Shown one piece after another: positions 44,144 to 55,019 of a stretch of DNA of 64,000 nt. Numbering within the stretch: position 1 is the stretch's first letter; each line of letters begins with the position of its first letter. Made by a program: the position numbers and the translations under genes. The notes under the pieces were generated by a model that was given only the letters and a program-made list of their open reading frames with translations, was not told the origin of the DNA and ran no database searches. Source of the stretch: Thereva unica. Lineage: Eukaryota; Arthropoda; Insecta; Diptera; Therevidae. The stretch is taken from contig OX465281.1 in assembly GCA_949987705.1 (NCBI GenBank), positions 101,703,248-101,767,247 of the forward strand, in the 5' to 3' direction.

Positions 44144-44161
44144 GGTTTTTTTCTTTCTTTT

Positions 44162-44880
44162 TTATATATAGTGTACTCTAAAAGATGTAAATCTTGTGTA
44201 AATAAATAAATAAAATAAATGTAAAAATTGGAAAACGTTTTTTTTCATATTTATTATAAGAGCCCATGAATTTGAACTGAACACGATACCGACACGATCA
44301 TCAAGATATACTACACAATTGATATTTATATATTCCCTTAATATATGATTAATCATTCTTTGGAAAGTAGCAGGAGCATTATTTAGCCCGAATGGCATCC
44401 TGACATACTCATAATGACCCTGTGGTGTCGAAAATGCAGTTTTTGCTTGGTCTTTTGCATCAACTAGGATTTGATGAAAGCCCTTAGCTAGATATATTGT
44501 AGTGAAATATTGAGCCTAGCTTGTCAAAAAATACTCGATATTAGGTATAGGGAACTAATCATGAATAGTTATATCGTTAAGCTTTCTATAATCCACAACA
44601 ATTCTCCATTTCTGTTTGCCAGATTGATCCAATTTTTTTTGTACAACCCAGATTGGAGAATTGCAAGGAGAATTACTTGGTTTTATAATACCTTGATGTA
44701 ACATCTCCAAAATTTGTTTTTCCACTTCTTGTTCGTGGACTTTAGGAAACCGATATATTTTGGAGTATACAGGCTGGCTGCGTTTTGTTATAATTCGATG
44801 TTTGATCGCAGTTATACTGCTTAGTTGCTGCCCTTCTTGAAAAAACAAATGCTTGTATTCTATCAAAAGTTTCGTTAGGA
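44162..44880 (-). pseudogene. pol: Ty3/gypsy reverse transcriptase remnant
   Basis: From high to low coordinates: LLIEYKHLFFQEGQQLSSI, VHEQEVEKQILEMLHQGII, SPIWVVQKKLDQSGKQKW, IVVDYRKLNDITI, then in shifted frames [19 protein letters not shown] and [19 protein letters not shown], and [11 protein letters not shown] (YLDD). It belongs to the gypsy/17.6-like branch rather than CsRn1. The protein ends soon after YLDD in A/T-rich sequence. RNase H and integrase are not found. Confidence 0.9.
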
Positions 44881-44895
44881 CATTGTATTCTTTTT

Positions 44896-45857
44896 AACTT
44901 CCCAGTATAGGAAGTTATTGTAATCGGTCCGAAAATCGAAATCGAAAATTTCAACGTATTTTCATCTTTCAAGGTCCCAGGAGCATTTTAAGCAAAAAAT
45001 TGGGAGGAAGTATGTGTGTGTTGTGTGTGTGTGTGTATGTGCGTACGGATGTGGTCATTTTTTCCTGCACGAGATCGCGCGAACCAAAACTGATATCGAC
45101 TTCGTTGAGGTGTCGTTCGAAGCGTATTAACCGAAATATGAAAAGATTTTCATGAAATTCGGTCCAGCCGTTTTTTTTTTGTTTAAGCGACGTAAGTGAT
45201 TTTTGTACCTGCATGATATCGCCCGAACCAGGAAAGATATTGACTTACTTGAGGTGCCGTTCGAAGCGTATTAGCGACAATACAATCTGAAAAGATTTTT
45301 ATAATATTCGGTCCAGCGGTTTTTTGGTTTAAATGACATTAGTGATTTTGGTACCTGGACGATAACGCGCGAACTATAAAAGATATCGACTTAGTTGACG
45401 TGCCGTTCGAAGAGTATTAACCAAAATATGATCTGAAAATATTTTCATAAAATTCGGTCCAGCCATTTTTTTGTTTAAGCGGCGTAAGTGATTTTTGTAC
45501 CTGCACGAAATCGCCGAACCACGAAAGATATTGACTTAGTTGACGTGTCGTTCGAAGCGTATTAGCGACAATATAATCTGAAAAGATTTTTATAATATTC
45601 GGTCCAGCGGTTTTTGGTTTAAATGACTTAAGTGAGTTTTGTACCTGCACGATACTGCGCGAACTAAAAACTATATCGACTTCATTGCGGTGCCGAAAAA
45701 CATTTAGGTGCGCACATTTAGTTTGACACTTTAGCGAAAATATTGATAAACAATTATGACAAATTCTCGGTATTATAGATATATTCTATATTGCCTATTG
45801 TTCATTTATTATTAAAATATCCAATCATATATTCAACATCCATCATACTGGGAAGTT
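44896..45857. mobile_element. MITE with AACTTCCCAGTAT ends and internal tandem repeats
   Basis: The termini AACTTCCCAGTAT (44896-44908) and its exact complement (45845-45857) bound 962 bp that interrupt the gypsy protease-RT linker. The left end is itself a hairpin (AACTTCC-CAGTATA-GGAAGTT). No TSD could be fixed and no transposase is present. Confidence 0.75.
45050..45690. repeat. Tandem repeat, about 145-bp unit, 4-5 copies
   Basis: Units contain TACCTGCACGA, ATCGCGCGAAC, GATATCGACTTAGTTGA, GCCGTTCGAAGCGTATTA and TTCGGTCCAGCGGTTTTT. Starts recur near 45060, 45200, 45345, 45495 and 45640. Confidence 0.88.
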
Positions 45858-47350
45858 GATCGTGTGGACCGAAAGGGTCGAACCCACATCCCAACTAGTT
45901 TATTTAGGTTTTCGACGTTTATTACATTAAAAATATTTTCTTTACTAAAATCCACATAATATAGTTCGTGAATCCCGTCATAAGCCCAAGAGTCTTTAAA
46001 TTTATTCCTTTCATTCCTAATTTCTAAGTAGTTTTCACCTAGATCTATTTTTGCACGTTCTTTGGTCAATATAATTTTTCCCTAATATTGCGTTAATTTT
46101 TTTTTGCTTAGGTTTACTAATTTCCATGTCGTCGTAGCTTCATTAAATTCTTTTGGTACTTGTGTAATTTTTTCGTGTGTTATTTCACCGTTACCGTTGT
46201 CTAATAGAGTTGATATTTTGATTGGTTTTTGCAATTGTATAGGATTTATATTAGGAAACAATTTGCTATCCATTACTGAAATTGTTGCCCCAGTGTCTAT
46301 TAAACAATCTACTTTGTTATTATTAATTGAGAGTTCTACTACGGGTAATGTGGTATTTGAGGCGGTGGTTGACATCCATTGATTCATAATTTCGGTTATT
46401 ATTATAATTAGATAACCTTGAATTTTGAGAACGGTTTCGATTAAAATTTCCGCTATTATTATAGTTATTGCTGAAATGAAGTTATTGCGTCTAATATGGG
46501 TTTGAAACGATCTATTATAAGAGTCATTGAAATCTCGATACCTATTAGGATTGGACTCTTTATTTCTATAGTCATTGTGATATAATCTTTGGTTAAAATT
46601 ATTGCTTCTAGTATAGTCAAAATTTTGTGCGTTACTATAATTATTATTTGTCCGTGTATTGCTATTATTACGTCTTTGAATATGTGTGGGAGGATTACCA
46701 ACTCCAGTTTCAATCAATTCGAAGTAAGCTTCTTCTGAGTTATTGACATTTTTAGTTCTCAAATACATGCTGTCGGATCGAGGAAGTTTGTTTAGAAATT
46801 TCTCTAATATACTTTTTTCGTTATTGCTTATTTTAAATTCTTCAGGGGAGTTGTCGTCTAATCTATACTTTATGTTTAACTTATTTAAACATAAAGTATA
46901 GACTGACTTACATTAATGAATCTAACTTAATCTGCTTCTTCTTTTAATTTTAAATATGATTGTTGCTCTCCGAAAGGTTTCTTTAGTTGATTTTTAATTT
47001 GATCCCATGTAGCACTTTCTAGTCTTCTTATAGATGACGCTGCTGGTCCTTGAATTTTGCTCAGGAAAATGTTGAGTAAATATCCCTTCAGTCCTACATC
47101 TGGAGTCATTTCTACAATGGCTTCGACTTCTTTGATGAAATTAGATAGCGCAAAGGTATCGCCTCCTCGAAATAACGCACCGCTCTAGCCTCCACAATTA
47201 AATCCTTAGGAGCGATTATACTGTTGCTGGTCATGTTTATGTTGAGAAAACTCTGGATGGCAGTAAGAGTTATAATTACCTTCTGTATTTGAATAGAGCT
47301 CTGATGTTCGTGGGTCCCGTTTTGGTTTAATGTAGGGTTTCATTCATTGA
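45858..47350 (-). pseudogene. gag-pol: Ty3/gypsy gag-protease remnant
   Basis: Gag core near 47200-46927: LSNFIKEVEAIVEMTPDVGL, LLNIFLSKIQGPAASSIRRL, WDQIKNQLKKPFGEQQ. Then an Asn-rich tail (NYSNAQNFDYTRSNNFNQR) and the protease VDCLIDTGATISVMDSKLF at about 46310-46260, with TLLDNGNGEITHEK. A final frame 46069-45833 carries LVGMWVRPFR. Several shifts and stops are visible (for example around 46500). Together with 44162-44880 it forms one decayed element. Confidence 0.85.
46862..46902. repeat. Perfect 18-bp inverted repeat (hairpin)
   Basis: TCTATACTTTATGTTTAA (46862-46879) and its exact complement (46885-46902) with a 5-base loop, lying between the Gag core and its Asn-rich tail. Confidence 0.95.
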
Positions 47351-48757
47351 ACGCCAATAAATTCTTGGTAGAAAACTAGTCGATAATATTAATTTTACTC
47401 CACTTTTTTTTCTTTCTTTTATGAAAATTATCATTTACATTTATCTTTTTAAATTTAACTCACTCTCACTTTATTTTCTTAATTCCTTCACCTCTTTCTT
47501 CTTAAATTAACATCACCTTGATTTCACAATTTTTTTTCCCTTTCCTTAAAAATTTTTTTTGTAACAATTTTTCCACTATGGAATTTACACACAAATGTTT
47601 TTTTTTTTTTTCGATATTTAAACAAGTAAAATTTTCCCGACCAGTTTGACGAAAGTATGGGCAAACTGCTGAAAAACGACTACTTACCCATACTTTGAAC
47701 CTACATATCTTCTAAACGGAGTCACCCAGGTTTCTGTTCTTTCTTTCAAATAAAAGAATACACATTTACCTAAAAGATGAGATGAGATGAGAATTACGTT
47801 GCTCTACTATAATCGGTCTAGAAGTTATTAAAGTTTAATAAATGGCAATTCGGCCATACAAGTTGCAAGTGAGGGGATAAGAGTGCTTTACATAAATCTT
47901 TAAAATGGCGATATCTCATGAATGACAATTCGTACGGGAAAATGTATAAGATCCTTTTTTGTAGGTAATCGCATAATCTACAAACTTTGTAAACACTATG
48001 TTATGATAAAAGTTACCGTTTTGCTGAAAATCCCGTTTTTGTGACCTTTGACCCCGAGTAAATCCAGGTTCCAGGTGCCGGATCGATGGGGACTTTTTAG
48101 ATTTCATTTATAACGGTGCTTTGAACAATTTGTTGTGTTCCCGACTAGGCTTCTCTGATCTGCGCCAGAACGCTGGAAAGCGACGCAACACACCACACAG
48201 ATGTAAACGGGTGTGGGAAAGCAGGCCTCATAATTTCTTAGAATACAAAACTACAGGAAGGGCCCTCGCCGAATTAAAGCGTAGTGAAATTCGTTTTGTA
48301 TGAGTGCCCACGCTTTGGTAGTTGTTTGTACACTTCAAGCGTAAAAACCGAGTGGAATAGAGGAGGGGCAAGAGCGAGTTCAAATGATGAGTTATCTAAA
48401 ATAAAATCTTGCCCCCAGAAATGAACTTTTTACACGGCGTCACTCCGAAATCGAATCAGCTGATTCCCCTCCCCTGAATTTTGCGTTGGGTTAGTTAATG
48501 TAAACAAAGAAATTCAAGCAAATAAAATTTACATTTTTTGGACTATTTATCACAGTGATTCACATATTTATTAATGTAAATATCGAACATATGTGTTTAG
48601 GAACTATTTTATTTAGCACATTCACCTAAAAACGATTTTTCTCGCGCAAATTTCGATTTATTCCTACATTCACAAACTGCACCCTTCATGGTTCTTTTTT
48701 TCACAGAAAACTCACTCGCTAGAACTTTAATTACACTTTAAACTATTCTTTATACTT
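47351..48757. other. No recognisable gene; A/T-rich
   Basis: About 1.4 kb. 47400-47620 is pyrimidine-rich. Frames at 47916-48107 and 48121-48303 have no known domain. GTTTTGTATTCTAAGAAATT (complement, near 48233-48252), followed by an ACTACAGGAAGGGCCCTC stretch, resembles the inverted sequence at 54186-54215. The last bases TACTT are the copia target site. Confidence 0.5.
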
Positions 48758-49060
48758 TGTTGTTAATTGTGGTAGGGATCTCCAAAGAACACAGTCGAAA
48801 GTCGTTGAAAATATTTATTTGTTTATTAAAAAACGTTGACAAAAAAAAGAACAAAAATAATAACCTTATATGTAGCTGAACAAGATCCTGACTGAGACTG
48901 TTAGTCGATTACAATTTTAAAAACAATTCTGTCCCAGATAACAATTGAAGCAGTCAATATTTGCTTTCTCTGCCTACTACATTTTACTTTCACTTTCAAA
49001 ATTTGACAATTTTCATTGATGAAGAAGTATATAATGAACAAGTTTTGATTAAACTCAACA
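48758..49060 (-). repeat. Copia 3' LTR
   Basis: 303 bp, TGTTGTTAATTGTGG...CTCAACA; matches 53713-54018 with few changes. Confidence 0.97.
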
Positions 49061-50215
49061 CTCCTCCTTAATCAAAAATGAACGATTTAACTCAAAAAGA
49101 ACTTTACTCAAAGGCTTTGTGAAAATATCTGCAATTTGTTTCTTTCCTTCAATGTACTCAATACTAACAGTTTGCTCCGTGTGATACTTAATAAACTTTC
49201 TTAAAATTTCGATGTGTTTCTTTCCCTTATTCAGTTTTCCCTCGTGGGTGTTTTGCAACATGTGGACAGCTGATTTGTTGTCCACAAACATAGGAATAGG
49301 TTGATCTTCTTTCATGATGCCAAGTTCCAGGGCCAGTCTCTTCAGCCAGCACACATCGTCGATCACTTGATATGCTGCTCTGTACTCTGCTTCCGCCGTA
49401 GACGTTGACACCACTTTCTGTCTCAGTGAATACCAAACAATTGGTCCACCTCTGAAGATCAAACCGCCACTTGTCGACTCCATTGACTCTTTCTCTCCTC
49501 CGAAATCAGCATCTGTGTACACCTTTATCTTCTTGTCTCCATCAAAGTATATACCTGCCCAAGGTGTCGCTTTAAGATACTGAAAGACTCTCTTCGTCAT
49601 TTTCCAATGACTCTTCTTCGGATCACTGCAATGTCTGCTGAGGTAGCTCACAGCGTAGCTGATGTCAGGTCTCGAGATTGTAGCTAGGTAGAGCAAACTA
49701 CCGATGGCTTCACGGTAAGGTGTTCCTGCAGGCACTTTCTCGTCATTTTGAAAATCAATCGACTCAGCCACCATACCAGGTTCGATGGGAGTCGGTGCAG
49801 GGTTGCAATCTTCCATTTCCATTCGCTTCAAAATCTTCTGTGTATATTTCGGTTGACTCACAAATATTCCCTTGCAGTCGATTTTCATATCCATGCCGAG
49901 GTACACGAACTGGTTTTGGAAAGTCTTGCTGTGTGTAATCTCGAACTTCTTGCCAATCAATTTCATAAAATCAAAAATTTCCTTCTCGTCCTTGCCAGCG
50001 ACTAATCCATCATCTACAAATAATGCTACAATAGTTGTCTTGCCTTTGTTGTAGAATACACATGGATCATCGTCTGAACTTTCCAAACCAATTTCCTCAA
50101 ATGTGCTTGTTATTTCCTTGTTCCACTGCTTTGGCGCCTGTTTTAAACCATAAATTGCTTTGAACAGTTGACACACATTGTCTGACCCGTCTTCGAATCC
50201 TTCCGGTTGTACCAT
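49055..50215 (-). pseudogene. pol: Copia reverse transcriptase C-terminal part and RNase H
   Basis: 386 codons following an in-frame stop. MVQPEGFEDGSDNVCQLFKA, LKQAPKQWNKEI, ALFVDDGLVAGKD (catalytic FVDD), then LLYLATISRPDISYAVSYLS. The RNase H section shows VYTDADFGGEKES, STSTAEAEYRAAYQVI, MFVDNKSAVHML and KKQIADIFTKPL, reaching the normal end of copia polyproteins. The frame runs six bases into the LTR. Confidence 0.95.
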
Positions 50216-50679
50216 TTACAGATCTTCTTTCAACTTGCCGTACAGAAATGCTGTCTTCACATCGAATGTTATCAACTTCCATCCTTCTGAGGCGACATGA
50301 CTGAGAATAAGTCGGATTGATGAGTAACTTGCCACTGGACTAAACGTTCCATCATAATCGATTCCTTTCTGTTGTTCAAAACCTCGAGCCACTAGCCTCG
50401 CTTTCAATTTGCCATTCGATTTCTCTGTCAAAACCCATCTGCATGTCAGTGGCTTCACTTCTTCAGGGCACTTTACCAGCTTCCATGTTTTCCTGTCAAC
50501 CAGCGATTTGTATTCTTCTTCCATGGCTCGTCGCCATTTTGGGTCCTTCAGCGCTTCAGACACCGTGATGTCCTCAGCTTCGCCAATCAGTACTGTGTCT
50601 TCTTGACTAATACCTCTGCTGTACCACATCACCGAGTCCTCATATCTCTTTGGCAAAATTCCTCTCGTCGAACGAACTG
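50216..50679 (-). pseudogene. pol: Copia reverse transcriptase N-terminal part
   Basis: From the MITE edge: VRSTRGILPKRYEDSVM, ALKDPKWRRAMEEEYKSL, WVLTEKSNGKLKARLVARG, and LITFDVKTAFLYGKLKEDL (catalytic Asp of motif A). It stops at TAA (50216-50218); copia relatives have Tyr at this site and the next frame continues in register, so one substitution separates it from an open reading frame. Confidence 0.95.
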
Positions 50680-51062
50680 GGGCCGGTTCACGTAGCTCGA
50701 ACGACGACAATCGTTCGAAACGAATTTGAATACGAAAAAATTTGTCTCGAAAAAATTGAGCGTTCACGTAATTCGAAAGAAAATTTAAGGAAACCACATT
50801 ACTAAAACACGATTTTCTTTACAAAAACCGCTGTAAAATTATACAATTTGTTGGCATCAACTTAATTAATTTTTTAAAAATAATTTACATATGTAATAAC
50901 TTATAAAAGTCTACTTTTAAATTTGAAAATTAATCTTAATAAATACAAGTGTTCGATAACATAAGGGCTTTCGAGTCAACAAACGAAAATTTGCAATTTT
51001 TTCGAGCTACGTGAACCCGAAACGAAAAAAAATTTTCGTTGTCGAGTTACGTGAACCGGCCC
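50680..51062. mobile_element. MITE, GGGCCGG termini, TSD CTG
   Basis: 383 bp with termini GGGCCGGTTCACGTA and its exact complement, extending imperfectly. CTG lies on both sides (50677-50679 and 51063-51065), and excision with one CTG restores the copia frame RKRP-VRSTR. The same family as 21779-22028. Confidence 0.9.
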
Positions 51063-53421
51063 CTGGTCTCTTTCGAATTTCGGTTGGGGGTTCAACTTCT
51101 TCTTCCTTTGCACTTTCTTGTTCTTCAGTTTCATCTTCACCAGTGTGGTATTCATCAGTCTCAGTCTCGCTTTCTTCTTTGGCACTTTCTTCTTTTGGTT
51201 TAATTTCACTTGCCTCAGTCACAACTTCTGTCTTGCTTCTCTCATATTCTTCATTGAAGTTAACATTTGCTTCGCTGACTACGTCTCTACGTTCAGGAAT
51301 GTAGACCCGATAAGTTGGCGAGTTCAAGTCGTATCCAACCAGATAACCCTTCTCTGACTTTCGGTCGAACTTGCCTCTTTTGTGTTCCGGTATCAGAATG
51401 TAACACTCGCATCCAAATGTTTTCAACTTATTCAGATCCATCTGACGTCCAAACCATAGCTCAGCTGGAGTTTTTCCTTTCACAGTGCTTGTCCCAGTCT
51501 GATTTAGTGTAAAAACGACGTATGAAACTGCCTCCGCCCACAGTCTTACACTCATGTTGGCTGCTGTTAAGGCTGAGCGTGCAGCTTCACCGATGGTTCT
51601 CATTTCACGTTCTATCCTTCCATTCTGTTGTGGCGTGTATGGATTTGTAAATGTGTGGAAAATTCCCAAGTCAGTCAGAAACTTATCAGTAGTTGCATTT
51701 CTTATCTCCTTTCCATTATCAGAACGTAAACATTTCATTTTTCTTCCAAGTTGATTTTCTGCCATCTTCACGAACAACTTTAACTTGTCTGGTGCTTCAC
51801 TCTTTGTCTTCATGAAGTAAACAGTCCTGAAGTGCGAAAAATCATCCTTGAATACCAAGTAGTACTTAGCGCCACCTAGCGAAGGTTCTCTCATCTCGCC
51901 CATGTCCACATGAACAAGATCCAGGGGTTGGTTCGCTACCTTTTCATTTTCAGGGTGAGATTCTCGATGATGTTTGCCATAGTCACAACCTTCACAGCAA
52001 TAGTTGTCCCAGTCGTCGACAAACTTTATTCCTTTTCTGTTTAGAACGTCTCTCACATACTTTACATTCTGGTGCGCCATCCTCTCGTGCCACGTTCGAA
52101 TCGAAATTACTGCTATGCCAGGAGGTCGTTTTGCACGTCTTAACATCATTGCAAAAAGGTTGCCATGCCTTTTTGCTACACCAACAGTCGTCATCTTGTC
52201 TGCTTTCAAAAATACTGTTCTGTCCTTGTCTGATTTCATCACATGCCCTTGGTCAAGCATGTGGCTGACTGAGAATAGGTTAAACTTCAGCTTCGGAACA
52301 TACAAAACGTCCTTCAGTATGATGGGGTGCCACTCGTTGCCATCAAAAGCCTCCAGTTCCACCGTGCCGACTGCAACGCCATCTATATCCGTCGAATCAC
52401 CAAGTATAATTGACATGGGCCTTTTCAATTCGTCGAATTCAGTGAACCAATCACGATGCGAGGTCATATGTTGGCTTGCACCGCTGTCTTGATACCATGT
52501 TGTCAACTTGTCCTCCAGGTGATCAGGGCTGCTGTCCAGGTCCGACGTCTTCAAGCTCACTGCCAGCCAGACATTTGGTTTCCCTCTTGGTTCATTGTTG
52601 TTGTTCCCTCGTTGTGGACACTCTTTCGAAAAGTGACCTTTATGTCCACACGAGTTGCAGGCATAAGTCTTCTTACAATATTCCAGGTATTTGGCACATG
52701 GCTTGTTTCTGCAGTCCTTTTTGACGTGACCTTTCATTCCACATTTGTAACATTCAAATCCGCCTTTCTCATTTTTGTTTGTTGACTTTCCGTGCGACTT
52801 CTTGTTGTGGTATCTCTTCACTAAAAGTGCATTCGATAAGGTTGATTCCTGTCCTTTGTTTTGATTGTTCTGTCTTTCATCCTCTAGTCGTAACCGCTCG
52901 ATCATTGTTGTGAAGTTTTTGTCTGCACCTGTCACGTTGTCCCATGAAGTACCAAAGTGTGCCAGTCGGGGTGGTAAAATGCTCAGAATTCTCGACATCA
53001 TCCAGTTGTCTCGTACCGGATCATTCTCCGTTGACAGTTGCTCACCTATGGACAACAACTCCATACAGTTTTCTATGACCGACTTATTTTCATCAAAAGT
53101 GTAAGTGAAAAATTGTCTTCGCAAAATTTCCAATGTCATATCAGTCTTTGTACCATACAGTCTAACTAATTTTTCCAGCATTTGATTTGCTGTCGAACAA
53201 TTTGCAGTTTTGTACGCTATTTGATCGCTCACATTCAAAACGATGAGCTGCTGAGCCTCCAAGTCCTTTTCAATCCATGCCGTGACTTCTGGAGTTTCAG
53301 CTGCCCCTGCCGGTCTTGCTTTTACACCCGTGGCTATATCATACATTTTCCATGGTACATAGTTGACATCTCCATGAGAGTCCTGGCTGAGCATCACGAA
53401 CTGTGACTTGACTGTATCCAT
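51063..53421 (-). CDS. gag-pol: Copia gag, protease and integrase
   Basis: Open from ATG 53421 to the MITE (the frame ends at 51007 within it). Gag: WKMYDIATGVKARPAG, CMELLSIGEQLSTEND, LSILPPRLAHFGTSWD. Two CCHC knuckles: CYKCGMKGHVKKDC (about residue 228) and CNSCGHKGHFSKEC. Protease WYQDSGASQHMTSH (about 322). Integrase zinc region HERMAHQNVKYVRD...CEGCDYGKHH, core VDMGEMREPSLGG, LRSDNGKEIRN, NPYTPQQNGRIEREMRT (D, D, E all present). An acidic linker (KPEEESAK-like, GEDETEEQESAKEEE) leads to RT. No interruption within this stretch. Confidence 0.96.
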
Positions 53422-53696
53422 GCTGATGACTTGACTTGATTTTTGAATGTGACTGTACTTACAATTCGGACAATTTTCTTTCTCTTATTTTCTTGACTTT
53501 TGCGTACAAAATGCTCCACGACGTTGCTTTCTTGTTTGTTGGGCCGTTTCTGACTTGTTGCGAGACGATTCTGTTGGCCTGACGTGTGAACTTGGCGTGC
53601 CGGTTCAATTTGCTGTCCAACGTGCTTGCTCCAATCCTGACCTTACTTTCCAGACTTCCAACGACGTTTGTTCTCAAAGATGCCACTTTCTCGTGG

Positions 53697-53712
53697 AACT
53701 AGGCCCATAACC
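53697..53712 (-). promoter_or_regulatory. Copia primer-binding site, internal tRNA-iMet
   Basis: The minus strand directly after the 5' LTR reads GGTTATGGGCCTAGTT. Drosophila copia has a nearly identical site that pairs with the anticodon-stem region of a cleaved initiator tRNA-Met rather than with a tRNA 3' end (established for copia; here one or two bases differ). Confidence 0.82.
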
Positions 53713-54018
53713 TGTTGTTAATTGTGGTAGGGATCTCCAAAGAACACAGTCGAAAGTCGTTGAAAATATTTATTTGTTTATTAAAAAACGTTGACAAAAA
53801 AAAAAGAACAAACATTAATAACCTGATATGTAGCTGAACAAGATCCTGACTGAGACTGTTCGTCGATTACAATTTTAAAAACAATTCTGTCCCAGATAAC
53901 AATTGAAGCAGTCAATATTTGCTTTCTCAGCCTACTACATTTTACTTTCACTTTCAAAATTTGACAATTTTCATTGATGAACAAGTATATAATGAACAAG
54001 TTTTGATTAAACTCAACA
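53713..54018 (-). repeat. Copia 5' LTR
   Basis: 306 bp; small differences from the 3' LTR include an added A pair in the oligo-A run and AGAACAAACATT versus AGAACAAAAATA. Confidence 0.97.
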
Positions 54019-54229
54019 TACTTTCTTTGTTTAAGTTAGTTTTGATAATATTATTTCGGATAACTTTATAAAAATACTCGTTTTAAAAAAGTATTCCACC
54101 GAACGCGGGAACACAAGCAGCTAACTAACCCAATTTGACTGTTGACTAACCCCCAGATTTCACTACACTCACATACAGGGATTATACACATGAGGGCCTT
54201 TCCTGTAGTTTTCTATTCCAAGCATAATT

Positions 54230-54610
54230 TATTTGCGAAAATTGAAATGTTTTTTTATGTCCTTTTCATCATGGAATGATTCTTGCAATTGCAATTCGTT
54301 GGCTCTAAAATATTGCTGAAATCTTTTAGCATCAGCTTCCAGCTCTTTGTGTAGAGTGTGGAATTCACCCTCAATCTCTCTAATCTTATTTATGAGGTGG
54401 ACCTAAAATCTTCGATTTTTCTTTTCTTTTTTCGCATAATTGTGATACTAACAAAAATGTTAGGTCTTCAATACTCATCTCGGGATCGGATGAAAACATA
54501 TCACCTAGCTTTACTTGAGAGTTTTGCATACTAAAATGCGCCACGATGCGACACAACATATATGAATGTAAACGCATAGTACAACGACACACAGTGACAC
54601 AACACGACAC
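54230..54610 (-). pseudogene. Coiled-coil protein fragment, unrecognised
   Basis: From high coordinates: VKLGDMFSSDPEMSIEDLTF and LLVSQLCEKRKEKSKI, then across a frame change at about 54405 the reading VHLINKIREIEGEFHTLHKE, LEADAKRFQQYFRANELQLQ, SFHDEKDIKKHF to a stop near 54232. The second part has a strong heptad-like Leu/Ile spacing. TTTTAG directly before the second part could be a splice acceptor, so an intron remnant or a frameshift are both possible. It resembles accessory genes carried by DNA transposons, but I cannot name it. Confidence 0.5.
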
Positions 54611-54825
54611 AATAATATAATTCCGGCTTTAAGATCACATGAAGGAAAATGTGTGTGAAGTGTTTATTCAACAAATGTTGTTGACTAAGAAATATGACTC
54701 GAAAGGAATTTATGTGGGCAAGGTAGTTAGTTACATTGTTTGGATTGGGTTTTTGTGAGAAAGAAAATCTGTTATCCTATTTCAGTTAAAAGCTGATTAT
54801 TTGGATATATAGCTTGCAAAACTGA

Positions 54826-54925
54826 TGACATTTTTTAGAACTATTTTGCGGAAAAAATGTTAAAGACGCCATGGGGAAGTTCTGCACAGGGTGCCAATTA
54901 CCTGGGAAGTTCAAAACCTATGCGC
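54826..54925 (+). repeat. Dispersed repeat, related to 58637-58735
   Basis: ACTGATGACATTTTTTAGAA, AAAAATGTTAAAGACGCCA and GTGCCAATTACCTGGGAAGT align with ATTGATGACGTTTTTAGAG, AATAATGTTGAGGTCACCA and GTCCCAATTACCTGCGAAAG at 58637-58735, about three quarters identical. Family unknown. Confidence 0.6.
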
Positions 54926-55019
54926 ACGAGTCGTAATAATATTGGCTATGTTCTCTTGTGCACGTAGAACAAAAATTTTCCCGATAGGTGGTGCTGAACC
55001 TCGAGTTTTACAAAAAAAA

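Larger units (their letters stand above)
48758..54018 (-). mobile_element. Ty1/copia LTR retrotransposon
   Basis: 5261 bp; LTRs 48758-49060 and 53713-54018 (303 and 306 bp, almost identical), TG...CA ends, TSD TACTT (48753-48757 and 54019-54023). On the minus strand: LTR, tRNA-iMet half-molecule primer site, gag, protease, integrase, RT, RNase H, purine tract AAGGAGGAG (complement of 49061-49069), LTR. Integrase before RT is diagnostic for copia. It is disabled only by a MITE insertion and one nonsense codon. Confidence 0.97.

Noticed and set aside
47340..47365. Primer-binding site of the decayed gypsy element (TGGCGTTCAATG on minus)
   Set aside because: Resembles a tRNA-Lys type site only after allowing several changes, and no LTR boundary could be found next to it.
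48121..48303. Small host gene (60 codons)
   Set aside because: No recognisable domain or conserved start, and its end overlaps a repeat also present in inverse form at 54186.
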